From: Stomorhina lunata
Taxonomy: Eukaryota; Arthropoda; Insecta; Diptera; Rhiniidae
Length of the DNA: 64,000 bases
Assembly: GCA_933228675.1 (NCBI GenBank)
Contig: OW121742.1
Span: 107,524,940 to 107,588,939, forward strand
Direction: 5' to 3'
The notes under the pieces were generated by a model. The model saw only the letters and a list, made by a program, of their open reading frames with translations. It ran no database searches and was not told the origin of the DNA. Positions 36,561 to 47,084 of the stretch are shown piece by piece. Within the stretch, counting starts at the first letter, position 1. Each line of letters opens with the position of its first letter. Position numbers and translations under genes: made by a program.

Positions 36561-38027
36561 ATTTTTTGAGACTTACATAAATTAGTTAAAGAATTTTTTG
36601 GACACAAATTCTTTGAATATTAATTTCTTAAAATTTAGCTAAAATCTGTATCGAATTGCTTCCAGTCTAATGAAACATTCAAGATTTCCAATTAAATATC
36701 TTCTTTTATAATATAAAAAATACCTGTAATGTCATTTACCTCAACTTTTCTAGACTAATTCTAACGAATTCAAATTTCTTCTGAAAAAAATTCTAGCTAA
36801 AATCCCCTATAATATCTAACAAAGAGCTTTCGCATGACACAACTAATTGCTAGAGAGTTTTGTAATCCTTTTAACTTTCATTAAAATTTCCTTCACTTTT
36901 ATTGTCATTCACAAACAAATGTCTACCTTTAAAAGGAATCCATAACATTACGATTACGTTTCGTTTTTTTTTACTCTTAAACCATTTCGCCTTATTACAC
37001 ATTTTCCTATAAAAAACAGAAGCTTTTGCTAACTCTACCTTTCCGTTTCTTTGGTAATTTCCATTTCCGTTTTATAAACACTAAGAAAATACAATTTTTA
37101 TACCGGGAGTTTAGACCAAAAACGTTGAAACGAATACAAACAAAATTTATTTAACCATAGAGACTGTTATAACAATTATTTGCAGTGTCAGCAACAAAAA
37201 CTGCAGCAACAGCATTAAAAAAATAATATAACTCTTAGAATAGGGCATGGATGGAGTAATGCGAGCAATGAATTTTGTTATACCACGCCTAGGGCGGTGG
37301 CAGTAGCAATGGCATTCATTCATACACTCAGTCGTTCTGTTATTTAGTCGCAACTCATACTCACACGTTGCACATTTATCGATTGAAAATTGTCTCAGAA
37401 TTCACAAAATACGGGTCATTGATCTGCTGCTCATGCTTTCCTTGCCAGCACGTATCGTCGAGTAGACGACGATAAAACATTAAAGCAGGCGACAACGATA
37501 ACAACGCCAAAGACTAGGAATATACGACGATACTTATACAAAAAAAAGTTATTTTAACAGGCGACATAATTTGAAGGGTTGTGGCAAAAATTGTTCTTTA
37601 AAAAATATCCTTGTTCTTTAGCAAAGAATGGGAAACTTCCTCGAAAAAAAAAAAATGTATCAAGAAGAATTTTTTGTTTAGCCATAAAACAAGTACAAAG
37701 ACCGTAAATAGAAGGAACGTTAAAAGTTTTCTGGCTAAAAGCAAATTTCGCAGAATTCTAAATGTAGTTTTTTACAATTTCACATTTACATAAATGCAAG
37801 AATATCCTCAGACTTATATGACTTTCCACGTTCGTTTCTATGGCTTAGAATAGTCTTTCTATTTTCTTGGAAGGGGTTTTTGAAGTTTAATGGTAAGAAT
37901 GTAGGGAAAGGAGCTAAGCGCTAAAGAAAAGTCAAAAATATAGACTAGGACATCGAATAAGTTATAATAAGAATTATCATCTCCGAAAGGAAGGAGAATC
38001 TAAGCCTTCGAAAATCCTTTAAAACGT
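36560..38027. other. Non-coding spacer
   Basis: No supported gene. 37320-37520 is less AT-rich and holds TCAGTCGTT and several GACGA/CGACAACGA words, which could be a promoter or 5'UTR-like patch, but no downstream coding exon is seen. The small open frames at 37147-37353 and 37611-37793 have no recognisable features. Confidence 0.5.
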
Positions 38028-38622
38028 CTTCTTCTTCAGCTATCCTTGACTCCCAGTGGAGCAAAGTGCCTCAAATGGCATGCAGTTGTTGCCTGAGTTT
38101 CCTACTAAGAGGTAAATAATAATAATCATTTCTGCGAGAACATTCCAACTGGAACAAGTGGCACTTCTCTCAGACAACAACCTACGTTTTAACTCCTGCT
38201 CCGAACGGCAAATGCATTAGTTAGAGAAGTTTTACAAAGCCTAATACTCAATTACCAGTGGCTAATTGAGTTATTTTTTTATTATTTTTTTATTTTTTGG
38301 ACATTTCTTTGAATATTTTCAAGAGGGTCTGGCCGGGGATCGGACTTGGGACCTCGGCGGCTAACAGGTAATAACTGTATTCAATTTCTACTCACACCTC
38401 CTCGTGGTACATCCTGGAAACTTGAGCAACCTAGTTGAAGATGGGATAAGCAAACCCAAGTGGGATTCTAGCTTAGGGCTAAAGTGAGAGGAAGTTACCT
38501 TGGAGAAATTCCGACGATTTTGGTCTAAGGGTCTAAGATAATTGTACTTGGTAAAGTACAAAACTGTAGCGTCTGTTCAGGCCCTATGCTCCACTGGGAG
38601 TCAAGGATAACAGAAGAAGAAG
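38028..38622. mobile_element. 595-bp element with 36-bp terminal inverted repeats
   Basis: The left end 38028-38063 (CTTCTTCTTC...CCCAGTGGAGCA) and right end 38587-38622 are inverted copies with 34 of 36 bases matching. The trinucleotide CGT lies directly outside each end (38025-38027 and 38623-38625), a possible target duplication. The interior has no long open frame. It holds a segment at 38328-38355 (GGGGATCGGACTTGGGACCT) that resembles a reverse-complemented tRNA B box, as in tRNA-derived SINEs. The class is unknown. An alternative is that the right arm is an inverted templated copy, because the 12-mer AGCGTCTGTTCA flanks it at 38568 and 38621. Confidence 0.55.
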
Positions 38623-38899
38623 CGTCTGTTCAATATGTTAGTTCAGACTGCAAGCGGGAGTCTGTCTCGGATCGAGCGGATCGCTTTACAAACGTGGCTC
38701 TTGTCTTTGGACACATCATTCATCGACTTAGCACTAACGATGTTTAAAGCATGGAAAGAAACAACATTACAGATTCTGAAACAACATTACAGAATTGGAG
38801 TAGTACAAAGGGTAATCGTGAGAGAAATTCCCCTGCTACGGCAGCTGGCACAAGGATTTTGTAGGTGCCCAATCCATGCAAGAACATCCTGATAAATGA

Positions 38900-39588
38900 A
38901 ACCCTTAAAACTAGGCTTGTTCAATGTTAAGGCGACTCCGATCCATCCATTTCAATGGTAAAGAAGTTGTTACTGAATGGTATGTAGCCGCACTAGCACA
39001 TAAGATTCCGAAAGTTCTAGACCCTCAGTTGAGGTCTTTACATCCGAAACAATAAAAAAAATGCACGATATTGTTTAAGTAAGAGAGATTTTGGATGTCA
39101 TTCGGGATCTGAACCTCTACACGTGTCTGGGTCAAAAACATAAACAAAGACATCGAATTGGATGTAATAAAAATTATCTTCCGCATTCCAATATCACTTA
39201 AAACAAAGCTGAGCTTGATCAATCTTAAGGAGACTCCGATCCATCCATTAAATGTCAAAGAAGTTGTTACTAAATGGTATATAGCCGCGCAAGTATGTTA
39301 AATGCCGAACGTTCTGGACCCTAAGTAGAGGTCTCTACATCTGAAACAATCGAAAAATTCACGATATTGTTCTAGTAAGAAAGATTTTGGATGCTATTCG
39401 GGATCTGAACCTCTACAAGTGTCTGGGTCAAAAACATAGACTAAAACATAGAATTGGATATAATAACAATTATCTTTTCCGAGCGGAAGGAGAATTTCAA
39501 CTTTCCAACATCACTCGAAACAAGGCTATGCTTGTTTAAAGTTAAGTGGACTCTGTTCCATCCATTTTTATGGTAAATAAGATGTTAA
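38900..39588. repeat. About 300-bp tandem satellite, left part
   Basis: Units share AACAAGGCT...GCTTG, CCATCCATTT, GCCGAACGTTCTGGACC, GAGGTCTCTACATC, GAAACAATCGAAAAA and GGATCTGAACCTCTACA. CCATCCATT recurs at about 38943, 39241 and 39559, steps of about 298 and 318 bp. The third unit is cut at TTAA (39585) by the piggyBac-type element and resumes at 42042. Confidence 0.85.
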
Positions 39589-41384
39589 CTTAAGCAAATG
39601 AAAGAGGAAATCTTTGTGTGTGTACATTTTCCGCAAACATACTTGTGACATTTTTCACATATATGATTTGTTTTGTTATCGTGGCAAAGTCGTACTTGAC
39701 AAATTTTTCGTTTGTTAGAATATGTTGTATTTGATCTTTGTGGGTCTTCATTTTCTGATGACTTTTTCTGTCTTGCATCTCTGTAATCGGTGGAAAGCTG
39801 TTCTGCTAATTGAAACAAAAACTGTTTTCGTTGTATTTGTATTCCTGTCGCTTCCTTGTAAAGGATCCAAGCATTTATAGCAGCCAAATCCAAAATGTTG
39901 AAAAATATTTGGAGGGGCCATCTACGAGAACTAGATTTTACGGTATATTTTCTGGCCATTTGATCCGTCATATCAACTCCAAATTTTGTTTTGTTATAAA
40001 ATTGAATAGAGTCCGGTAACATTTTTTTATTACTTCTATCAATTTTCACAAATTTATGCCTGGAACTTAGAACAGCTACTCTTTTACTCGGTTTGCTTTT
40101 ATATATTGTAAGGACAGAATTTTCCGATTTATATAAGAGAGTGGAAAAACGAGGCATGTTATCCTTCGTTTGTTTGGCTGCTTTGGGTAGTTCCCTTTTA
40201 TTTACCCTAATAGTTCCAACAAGTGTTGTTTTTTTGGCCAATAATTTTGTCGCGAGTCACATGCTGGTGAAAAAGTTGTCGGTTGTGACATTCCTTCCAC
40301 AATTTGTGTATGGCTCAGTCAGTTTCAGAACAACGTGTTCACTGAGAAGCATTGACGATGGTCGTTGTTCGTCTTTCCCCAAGTAAGGAAAACCATTCAA
40401 AATGTACTTGCTACTAACATCTGATGCAAGCCAGAATTTGATGCCAAATTTGTTGGGTTTATTAGGCATATACTGTATAAACTTGCACCTGGCTTTTGTT
40501 GGGAATAGTTGCTCGTCTACTGTTATATTTTGCCCTGGTTGATAGTAAGCTTGACTATTTGCAATAAACTTGTCCCATATTTCCGAAACCAAGGCAAATT
40601 TATTTGTTTGTAGGCGCCTACTTCTTTCGGTTCTTTTATCAAACCGAATAAATCGTAGGATTAGCTTGAACGTGTCTCTGGGCATAGTTCTTCTAAAAAA
40701 TTCGGGACCCCACTTTGCTGACCATAAATAACTTAGTTTTAAATTTTTTGCCTCGTAGGCCCCACGAGCATATAAAATCCCAATAAATGCACGTATTTCC
40801 GGTAATGATGTTGTCCAATCATACCAAAAAAAATCCGGCTGCCTTCTTCTTCTGTGCACTTTTGTATATGTTTGATAATGACAAATGACAAGATTTTCTG
40901 CCATTATGTTCCTTTTTGCGTAGCCTGTTGGTCCTTTCACACCCTTGAAAACACAAGTAGATGGGGACCTTCCAGGAACACTACCTTCGGCAATTTTTCT
41001 CCACACAGTACCATCGACAGCTGTTTCGGTTTCCTGAATGGTGCTTTCAGTTTCTTCATCAGAATCTGAACTACTTAGCACCCTACTCCTTCTCCTGGGC
41101 ACATTGATGACACATTCATTTTCATCGTTGGCGATCGCCTCTTCATCGCTATCTTCAGCATCAGATGACTCACTTTGAACATAATCCGATTCATCTTCAG
41201 ATGATAGTTCCCAATTTGTTGCATCTGATTCTATTTCGGAACACTCTGCACCTATGTTCCTTAGCTTTTCCAATAACTCTCTTCTCTTCGACATTTCTTT
41301 CATGATATTGGGGCTCAAAAAAAATGATCTGAACAACGTGTTAGACCGACTGTCACTCAATAAAGCAGGCCGGTCTAAAGTCAA
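39585..41384 (-). pseudogene. piggyBac-type transposase with one in-frame stop
   Basis: Reading the - strand from ATG at 41384, the frame is continuous for 599 codons to TAA at 39585-39587, apart from one TGA at 40257-40259 (codon 376). The length fits piggyBac transposases of about 590-600 residues. The N-terminal 120 residues are acidic and Ser/Asp/Glu-rich. The DDE domain keeps its motifs: TVDEQL (D290), TTDNFFTS (D369) and FGVDMTDQM (D471), followed by RRWPLQIFFNILDLAAINAW. The C-terminus has the Cys/His-rich zinc-binding segment CEKCHKYVCGKC. The stop lies seven codons after the second catalytic Asp, so translated product would lack the third Asp and the zinc finger unless the stop is read through. 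The relatedness to PGBD4-type proteins is inferred from motifs. Confidence 0.9.
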
Positions 41385-41502
41385 AATGTGCCTTATCAGT
41401 ATTTAGAGGTAGAGAAATCGTCGGCAGCGTAATTGTTACTCTCCTCAACTTCAGAATGGCAGCTATAACGGTATATGATAATAGCGTATATTTATTGTGA
41501 TG

Positions 41503-41526
41503 AGAGAGAGAGAGAGAGAGAGAGAG
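41503..41526. repeat. (GA)n microsatellite inside the piggyBac-type element
   Basis: About twelve GA dinucleotides upstream of the transposase start on its - strand. A similar (GA)n occurs at 60366-60388. Of no clear functional meaning. Confidence 0.9.
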
Positions 41527-42045
41527 TCAAAATGTCGGCAGCGCTTTTGGCACTCTCTTTGGATCATTATGATTATTTGAATGGTTTCACTCGTAACCAT
41601 ATATGGTATTGATGCTGATGTTTAGGTCAGAGTCGGGGATATAAAAGTAACATAACTCGCGTTCAAGGGGAATGAGATGCGGGGCTGGCTTCGAATAACA
41701 AGTCACGTACGAGTGATGGTAATCAAAAAATATATAAACTGTTATGCGAATTCGGAGCCGATCCGGTCATATAAGAAATTTACTCAACCCAATAATAAAA
41801 GTCATTTGATTACTTAAAATGTCCCAAGCAGTCAAAATGACTGCTTTTCGGCAATAAAGGTATAACGCATATATATACCGAAAATGAAAGAGAGGGGGAG
41901 GTAACTACTATGATTAATAAACCCAGTTATATGTTGTACAAAAAGTCACCAAATTCTAAGAAACTGTGTCTTATATACACAATTGTTTTTCTGATTTAAA
42001 ATTGGAAAGCAGTCAAAATGACTTCTTTCGGCAATCTAGTGTTAA

Positions 42046-43200
42046 TTTCGACTTGGCCGTACAAGCATGTAAGAGTCCGAACGTTCTCGACGTCCAGTTG
42101 AGGTTCTTACATCCGAAACAATCGAAAAAATTCACTATATTTTTTTAGGCGATCCGGTTTTGAAAGTGGGAGAGTTTTAAGAAGCAAGGAAAAATCTAAA
42201 TTTCTGAAAGAGTTAAGGTTTAAATTATAAACTAAGATACCGAATTAGATATAATAAGAATTATCTTTTCCGAGAGGAAGGAGAATCTAAACTTTCCCTC
42301 AGAACAAGAGTAAGCTTGTTTAATGTTAGGGTTACTCCACTCCATCTATTTCAATGGTTAATAAGATGTTAATGAATGTCTAAGAATCCGAACGTTCTCG
42401 ACGTTCAGTTGAGGTCTCTTCATTCGAAACAATTGAAAAAATACACATGTTTTCAACCGATCCGATATTAAAAGTCGAATAGATTTTGGAAGCCACAGTA
42501 ATAGAGAAAAGTGTAGTATGTTTCGGATCTAACTCTCTAGAAGAGTCTAGGTCAAAAACATAAGCTAAGGCATCGATTTAGGTATAACAAGAATATCTTC
42601 TCCGAGAGGAAGGAGAATCTAAACTTTCCAACATCACTCAAAACAAGGCTTTGCTAGATTAATGTCAAAAGGACTCCACTTCTATGGTACAAGCATGGAA
42701 GATGCCGAACTTTCTGGATCCACAGTGGAAGCCATATTAGTAGAAAAAGGTGTAATATGTTTTGTCTAAGTCAAAAACATATTCTAAGATATCGAATTAA
42801 GCACAAAAAAATCTGTATGCTTCAAGGAGAAAGGACATTTCCACTTTCCAATATGACTCAAAACAAGGCTAAGCTTGATTAATATTAAAGAGACTCTGTA
42901 CCATCCATTTTCATTGTAAAGAAGATGTTACAATGTGACGACACAAGCACACAAGTTCAACTTTCTGGACGTCCAGTTGAGGTCTAAAGGAGAAAGGACA
43001 TTTCCACTTTCCAATATCACTCAAATCAAGGCTAAGCTTGATTAATATTAAAGAGACTCTGTACCATCCATTTTCATTGTAAAGAAGATGTTACAATGTG
43101 ACGACAAAAGCACACAAGTTCAACTTTCTGGACGTCCAGTTGAGGTCTAAACATCCGAAATAATTGAAAAAATTCACGATATTGTGGAGGCTAAATCGAG
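42046..43200. repeat. About 300-bp satellite, right part, with a 163-bp tandem duplication
   Basis: Resumes the unit broken by the transposon (GTCCGAACGTTCTCGACG, CATCCGAAACAATCGAAAAA) and continues in more diverged form. Within it, 42824-42986 is repeated at 42987-43149 with a step of exactly 163 bp and only a few differences, a recent local duplication. No coding frame. Confidence 0.8.
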
Positions 43201-43790
43201 AAACTGCCAAAGCAGTCACAGTTTTCAGCCAATAAAGTCAAGTCTGCCAGTTTTGGGGATGCACGAGGTATAAAGTCCACATCGGTTAAATTGAAAAGAG
43301 AAAAACAAGCAACTAATAAATATAAAAAGTGGGAGAGATTATGAAAATCGTTCACATCTTACATGGCTCAGTGTTTTCAAATTCGATAGATCAGATGTTT
43401 ACGAAAAAACTTTTTGTAAGATATGTGACGAATTTGCTCACAATCGATCACAAAAGCAACCGTTTTGTAATCACGGACGTAATTGAGGTCTACCACAAAC
43501 ACTGGATTTGAAGCAGCAATCGAAGCATTGGATCGTTGTGAATAGGCACCATAAAACGGAAAGAAAGACAAGCGGTTTACATTCAATAGGGGAAAACCAC
43601 ATTAATCTAATCTTAAATATGATAATCAGTTAGGCTATCACTGTAGTGCTTGCTAGTTCGAAATTCTCCTTTAGCCCAGCAGCCCTTAAGTCAGAAGAAT
43701 GAGGAGCTATGCGAAATGTTATATCGCCTTCACCACAGATATATCTCCAAAAAAGATAACTTTTGTGTTCTACTCCAGAGACCTTAAGAA
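43200..43790. other. Non-coding spacer
   Basis: No repeat family or domain recognised. CCAAAGCAGTCACAG...GCCAATAAAG at 43206-43240 faintly resembles the right end of the piggyBac-type element. The small open frames at 43329-43586 on both strands overlap each other and are not supported. Confidence 0.4.
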
Positions 43791-44120
43791 AGCTTATATT
43801 AACTTCCGATCAAATAACTCTCGACTTAATAATCAGGTAGCCTCCCTGGTCTTCTCCAGAGACCTATGAAAATCAATCTGATTACTATGATCGTTAAGTA
43901 AGTAACAAAATTGGCTAAGATTGGCAAATTAGTTGGGTTTTATATATTCTTAAAAAGTCTAGCCAACATTAAGCCTCTGGATTCTGCCTTTCTGAATTCA
44001 AGATCTGCATTGTATATCTATTACTTTCTGCTTCAAAGAAAACTCATGAAATATGAAGACATTGCTCATAGAAGAAATGTTTCCCAAACATATCTAATCT
44101 TCCCAAAGTCGAATTGCTAG
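43790..44120 (+). pseudogene. Possible degenerate non-LTR RNase H fragment
   Basis: Translations in broken frames give SRLNNQVASLVFSRDL (about 43810-43857) and LDSAFLNSRSALY (about 43974-44013). These look like the start and middle of retrotransposon RNase H domains (TDGSKxNNxVGxGVxS and NSVFLNS). The frame is shifted between them. This may be a second, older copy of the clearer remnant at 44405-45043. The evidence is weak and rests on motif resemblance alone. Confidence 0.35.
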
Positions 44121-44404
44121 AGAATCGAGCTTTGATAAAAATTTGGATGGCTAACTCCACAAAACTCTCCAGATACAAAAGATTGAACACTGCTCAAGGA
44201 AAATCTAGTTATTATAGAGATATATATTGCTATTGAGAACATAATTCTCGGAAACCTGATCCTACAGTTGTTGCAGTGAGACTAAGGAAGCTGTCACAGT
44301 GGTCGAACAATGGCTGTGGTCATAGCCGAACCATTGCTCGAAGTACCAAACTCTAAAACCAGATAGGGAACGGCAGAAATTCTGGTAAAAGACAGTAAAT
44401 AGAC

Positions 44405-45043
44405 TTTTTAACTGATGGCTTAAAACTCAATATCAATATATTCTTCGACTCCAAGCTGTCATCAAATCTTCAAACTCGGTCTTCCTGAATTCAACGTCAG
44501 ACCTAAGTTGACGTAAATCTCTTAACGAGATGTCCCAGCAGTTCAGCATAAACCTCATATGGCTGCCGTGCCACAGGAACATTCCAGAGAATTGCAAAGC
44601 AGATGAATTAGCAAGACTAGGGACTACCTCACCTATTCTAGCCGAACTGGAGTTCGTGGGTATGCCTCTAGCCACTTGCAAGCTCCTACTTCCAGAGATA
44701 GCAAACTTTTTAGCAAATGATAGGTGGGCGTCTGCCAATGGCTCCAAAACAGATGTGGCCTGTTTGTATAGGCAAGCTCTCACAGATTGCTGTCATTATC
44801 AAGACTCGATGTCTCATTGCTCGTGCCCGTTATAACCGGAAACCGTCTGATTTGAAGACAAGCAATTAGGCTGAAGGTTACCACTAATGATCTCTGCAGA
44901 AGCTATGGAGACGAGAAGGAGAATGAGTCGATAAAGCATCTTCTATACAATTGCCCTGCGCTGGCGAACGGCAGAGGATTCGTTTTTGTTTTCTTAAGAG
45001 ACTTAGAAGATCTGGTTGGTATTGATATCTACCGCTGGTAATT
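44405..45043 (+). pseudogene. Decayed non-LTR retrotransposon ORF2 end: RNase H and Cys-rich tail
   Basis: Frame-shifted pieces align in order with the ORF2 end of RNase H-bearing non-LTR elements (I/R1/LOA type): TDGLKLN (44413), LQAVIKSS (44449), NSVFLNSTS (44477), a TGA stop, then KSLNEMSQQFSINLIWLPCH and NIPENCKADELARLG (RNase H motif IxWxPxHxxIxxNxxADELA). After a frameshift near 44790 follow RQAIRLKVTTNDLCRSYGDE and HLLYNCPAL, the C-x2-C...H...C tail. It ends VGIDIYRW* near 45043. At least one stop and two frameshifts make it inactive. The RT and endonuclease parts are not seen upstream. Confidence 0.8.
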
Positions 45044-45153
45044 ATATGTATAGCCTCAACCATTCCTTTTTTATTGAACTCTATTGCGAGATGTTAGGCA
45101 TACTCCATTCCATGAATAGCTTGCAACTCAGCATCAATTGTCCTTTTCACGTT

Positions 45154-45420
45154 TTAGCAGATGCACCAACACGACGACCGCTTCCCTGTGGATTCCAGCG
45201 AAGCGCTTGTCAAGCGTTGGTTGGTTTTTGGCCTTCGAAGTGTGTAGCCCATCCATCGCCATTTCCGTTGACATACCTCAACAGAAGCAGGGATTTGGTT
45301 TGTCGCGTTTAGTAGATCTTCATTTCTTATGCATTTGTTTGCAAATGTGCTTATCGATGTCATTTGTGCGTTTCTAAGTTTGGCAGCCGTAATACAGGAT
45401 GGATTGACATTTATACATTA
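45154..45420 (-). pseudogene. Non-LTR retrotransposon ORF C-terminal tail fragment
   Basis: The - strand frame 45363-45154 contains NEDLLNATNQIP, QRKWRWMGYTLRRP and ESTGKR. These match the conserved tail found after the RT of many RTE/CR1-like fly elements (KWRWIGHTLR...GKR). An upstream piece in another frame (NDIDKHICKQMHKK) fits the residues that normally precede it, so one frameshift is present. Opposite strand and different family from the RNase H remnant 110 bp away, so at least two insertions are stacked here. Confidence 0.65.
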
Positions 45421-45429
45421 TATTTCAGG

Positions 45430-47080
45430 GAAGAATCCGGTTGTTAGAAAACAAGAACTATTAAAGGAATATCTTCTCTTTTTTCCTATGGTAGACTCTT
45501 CTGCTTCCCCAGTTTCAATGTCTTCCTGAATATAGGTACCTTTAAGCCTGATTTCCTTTCTTACTTCTCCGTTATGGTAGGACACTGTTTGAATGGAAGG
45601 CATGCGATTAGGTTAAAGGCTGCAACGAAAGACTTTTGCCAGATAGTGGACTAACTATGGGCTCTTATTTCTTTGAAGAACTTATTTCTTTATACCTGAC
45701 TAGGTACTGGTCGACTTTAAAGCTTTTAAAAGTGATCTGGATGATGTAAATGGGGAGCTATTCAGATCTAGATCAGATAGAGAGAAGAAGTTGAAATTTT
45801 AAGTGTTTGGAACGAAGTAAATTCAGAATTATCATGCCAAGAAGGTCTCGTTATTGATATATGACAATCTTTATATGTTTATAAAAAACTATCTAAAAAT
45901 GAGGTCATCTTCTATGAAGATAAACGAATCATTTCCATCAAGATTATCCTCCAAAAAAAATTTGTAAACTTAAGAAAAAAAAATATTAATATAAATCCCA
46001 AAGGGAACTTATGTATAGGATAAAGACTCCCCCAACCCCTTTATAAATAATCCACGGTACTAAAAAGCCACTACGGGGTCATTGCTTGTCGGACTCCTGC
46101 CGCTAACACGCCAAACTCCCCAAGGCTAGGAAGAAAGGCAACATTGAACATAAAGCAGTTGGCCTTAACATTCACTTTGGAAAATGCACCGAAAAGCGCA
46201 TGCTCCCTAAATGGAGCCATTAACGAAATTTACATACATACATATACAATTCACAATATTTTGGAGGTATAGGAGACATTGAAAATTGCATTTAATAGAC
46301 GCTGCCTGCCTGCCTGACGGCTGCTGCTGCACGAATGGTAAACACGAGGCTAATGGCCTCAACAGCATTTGGCAAAACCAACAACAAATGATAAAGGAAA
46401 AACTGCAAAAGCGATAAACTGAAGAGAATAAAGAGCGGAGCACAGAGAGAGACCAAATGAAAGAAAATGCACTAACACTCAAAGACCGCAAGAGAGTTAC
46501 TAGTATGTGTTAAGGCTGGGGTAATTCATTGCAAAGGGAAAAACTCATACTCACCTTGTGGTTGATGATGATGATAATTCAGACGGTGGCATGGAATGGA
46601 ATGGTGTTGGTGTTGTTTTGTCTGCACATAGAAATTTTTCAAAATTCTATAGCAGCAACCAAACAACCTCCTTCTGGCATTGACAATGGCATTGGTAGGG
46701 TATATGGCTAAAAAAGCTTTTATACTAGTGTTCTTGAATATTACGATTTTTTTTTGGATTCAAGTTTTTTATGTTGAATAACTCATGATTTTCAATGTTG
46801 CCTCTGCTCCATTGCCTCGTACGAGTAGTCGTAGTAGTAGTAGGTTCTGCATACTCCATTATCATTATGAGCGGAATGAAAGAACAAATAGCAATAGCGT
46901 TTCTTTTTTCTATCGTAATTGAAGTTTGTTGTCGGTTTCGCATGTGTTGAATGGGTTTTTGTTTGAATGTTTTAATGGGGAGCTATTGAAGCAGTATTTT
47001 CAGGGCCATTGCCATTTGGAGTTTTTTTGTTGTTTGAATGGGTGAGCTACATAGATTTTGAAGGTATTATTAGTTGTAGA
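45430..47080. other. Non-coding region, no gene supported
   Basis: Small overlapping open frames (45418-45603, 46207-46491, 46529-46711, 46725-46943) have no domain. Simple repeats: GCCTGCCTGCC and CTGCTGCTG near 46300-46330, GATGATGATGAT near 46563, and GTAGTAGTAGTAG near 46830. Part may be a decayed insertion, but I cannot identify it. Confidence 0.45.
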
Positions 47081-47084
47081 AAAT

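Larger units (their letters stand above)
39585..42045 (-). mobile_element. piggyBac-type DNA transposon inserted in the 300-bp satellite
   Basis: TTAA at 39585-39588 and 42042-42045 bounds about 2.45 kb, close to the usual length of piggyBac elements. Outside both TTAAs the flanking satellite unit joins up: left ...GGTAAATAAGATG, right TTTCGACTTGGCCG...GTCCGAACGTTC, as in neighbouring units. The right (transposase 5') end reads, on the - strand, CACTAGATTGCCGAAAG. No matching terminal inverted repeat is visible at the left end, where the transposase stop codon overlaps the TTAA, so the 3' terminus appears lost. GTCAAAATG recurs at about 41382, 41528, 41833 and 42011 and may be a subterminal site. 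A GA microsatellite lies at about 41503-41526. Confidence 0.75.

Noticed and set aside
38328..38355. A tRNA gene on the - strand
   Set aside because: Only a B-box-like segment is present; no A box or cloverleaf could be assembled by eye.
38635..38892. 85-codon open frame
   Set aside because: More balanced composition than its neighbours, but no recognisable domain and no supporting signals; it may be part of a decayed element.
39810..41069. Open frames on the + strand opposite the transposase
   Set aside because: They are shadows of the - strand transposase coding sequence.
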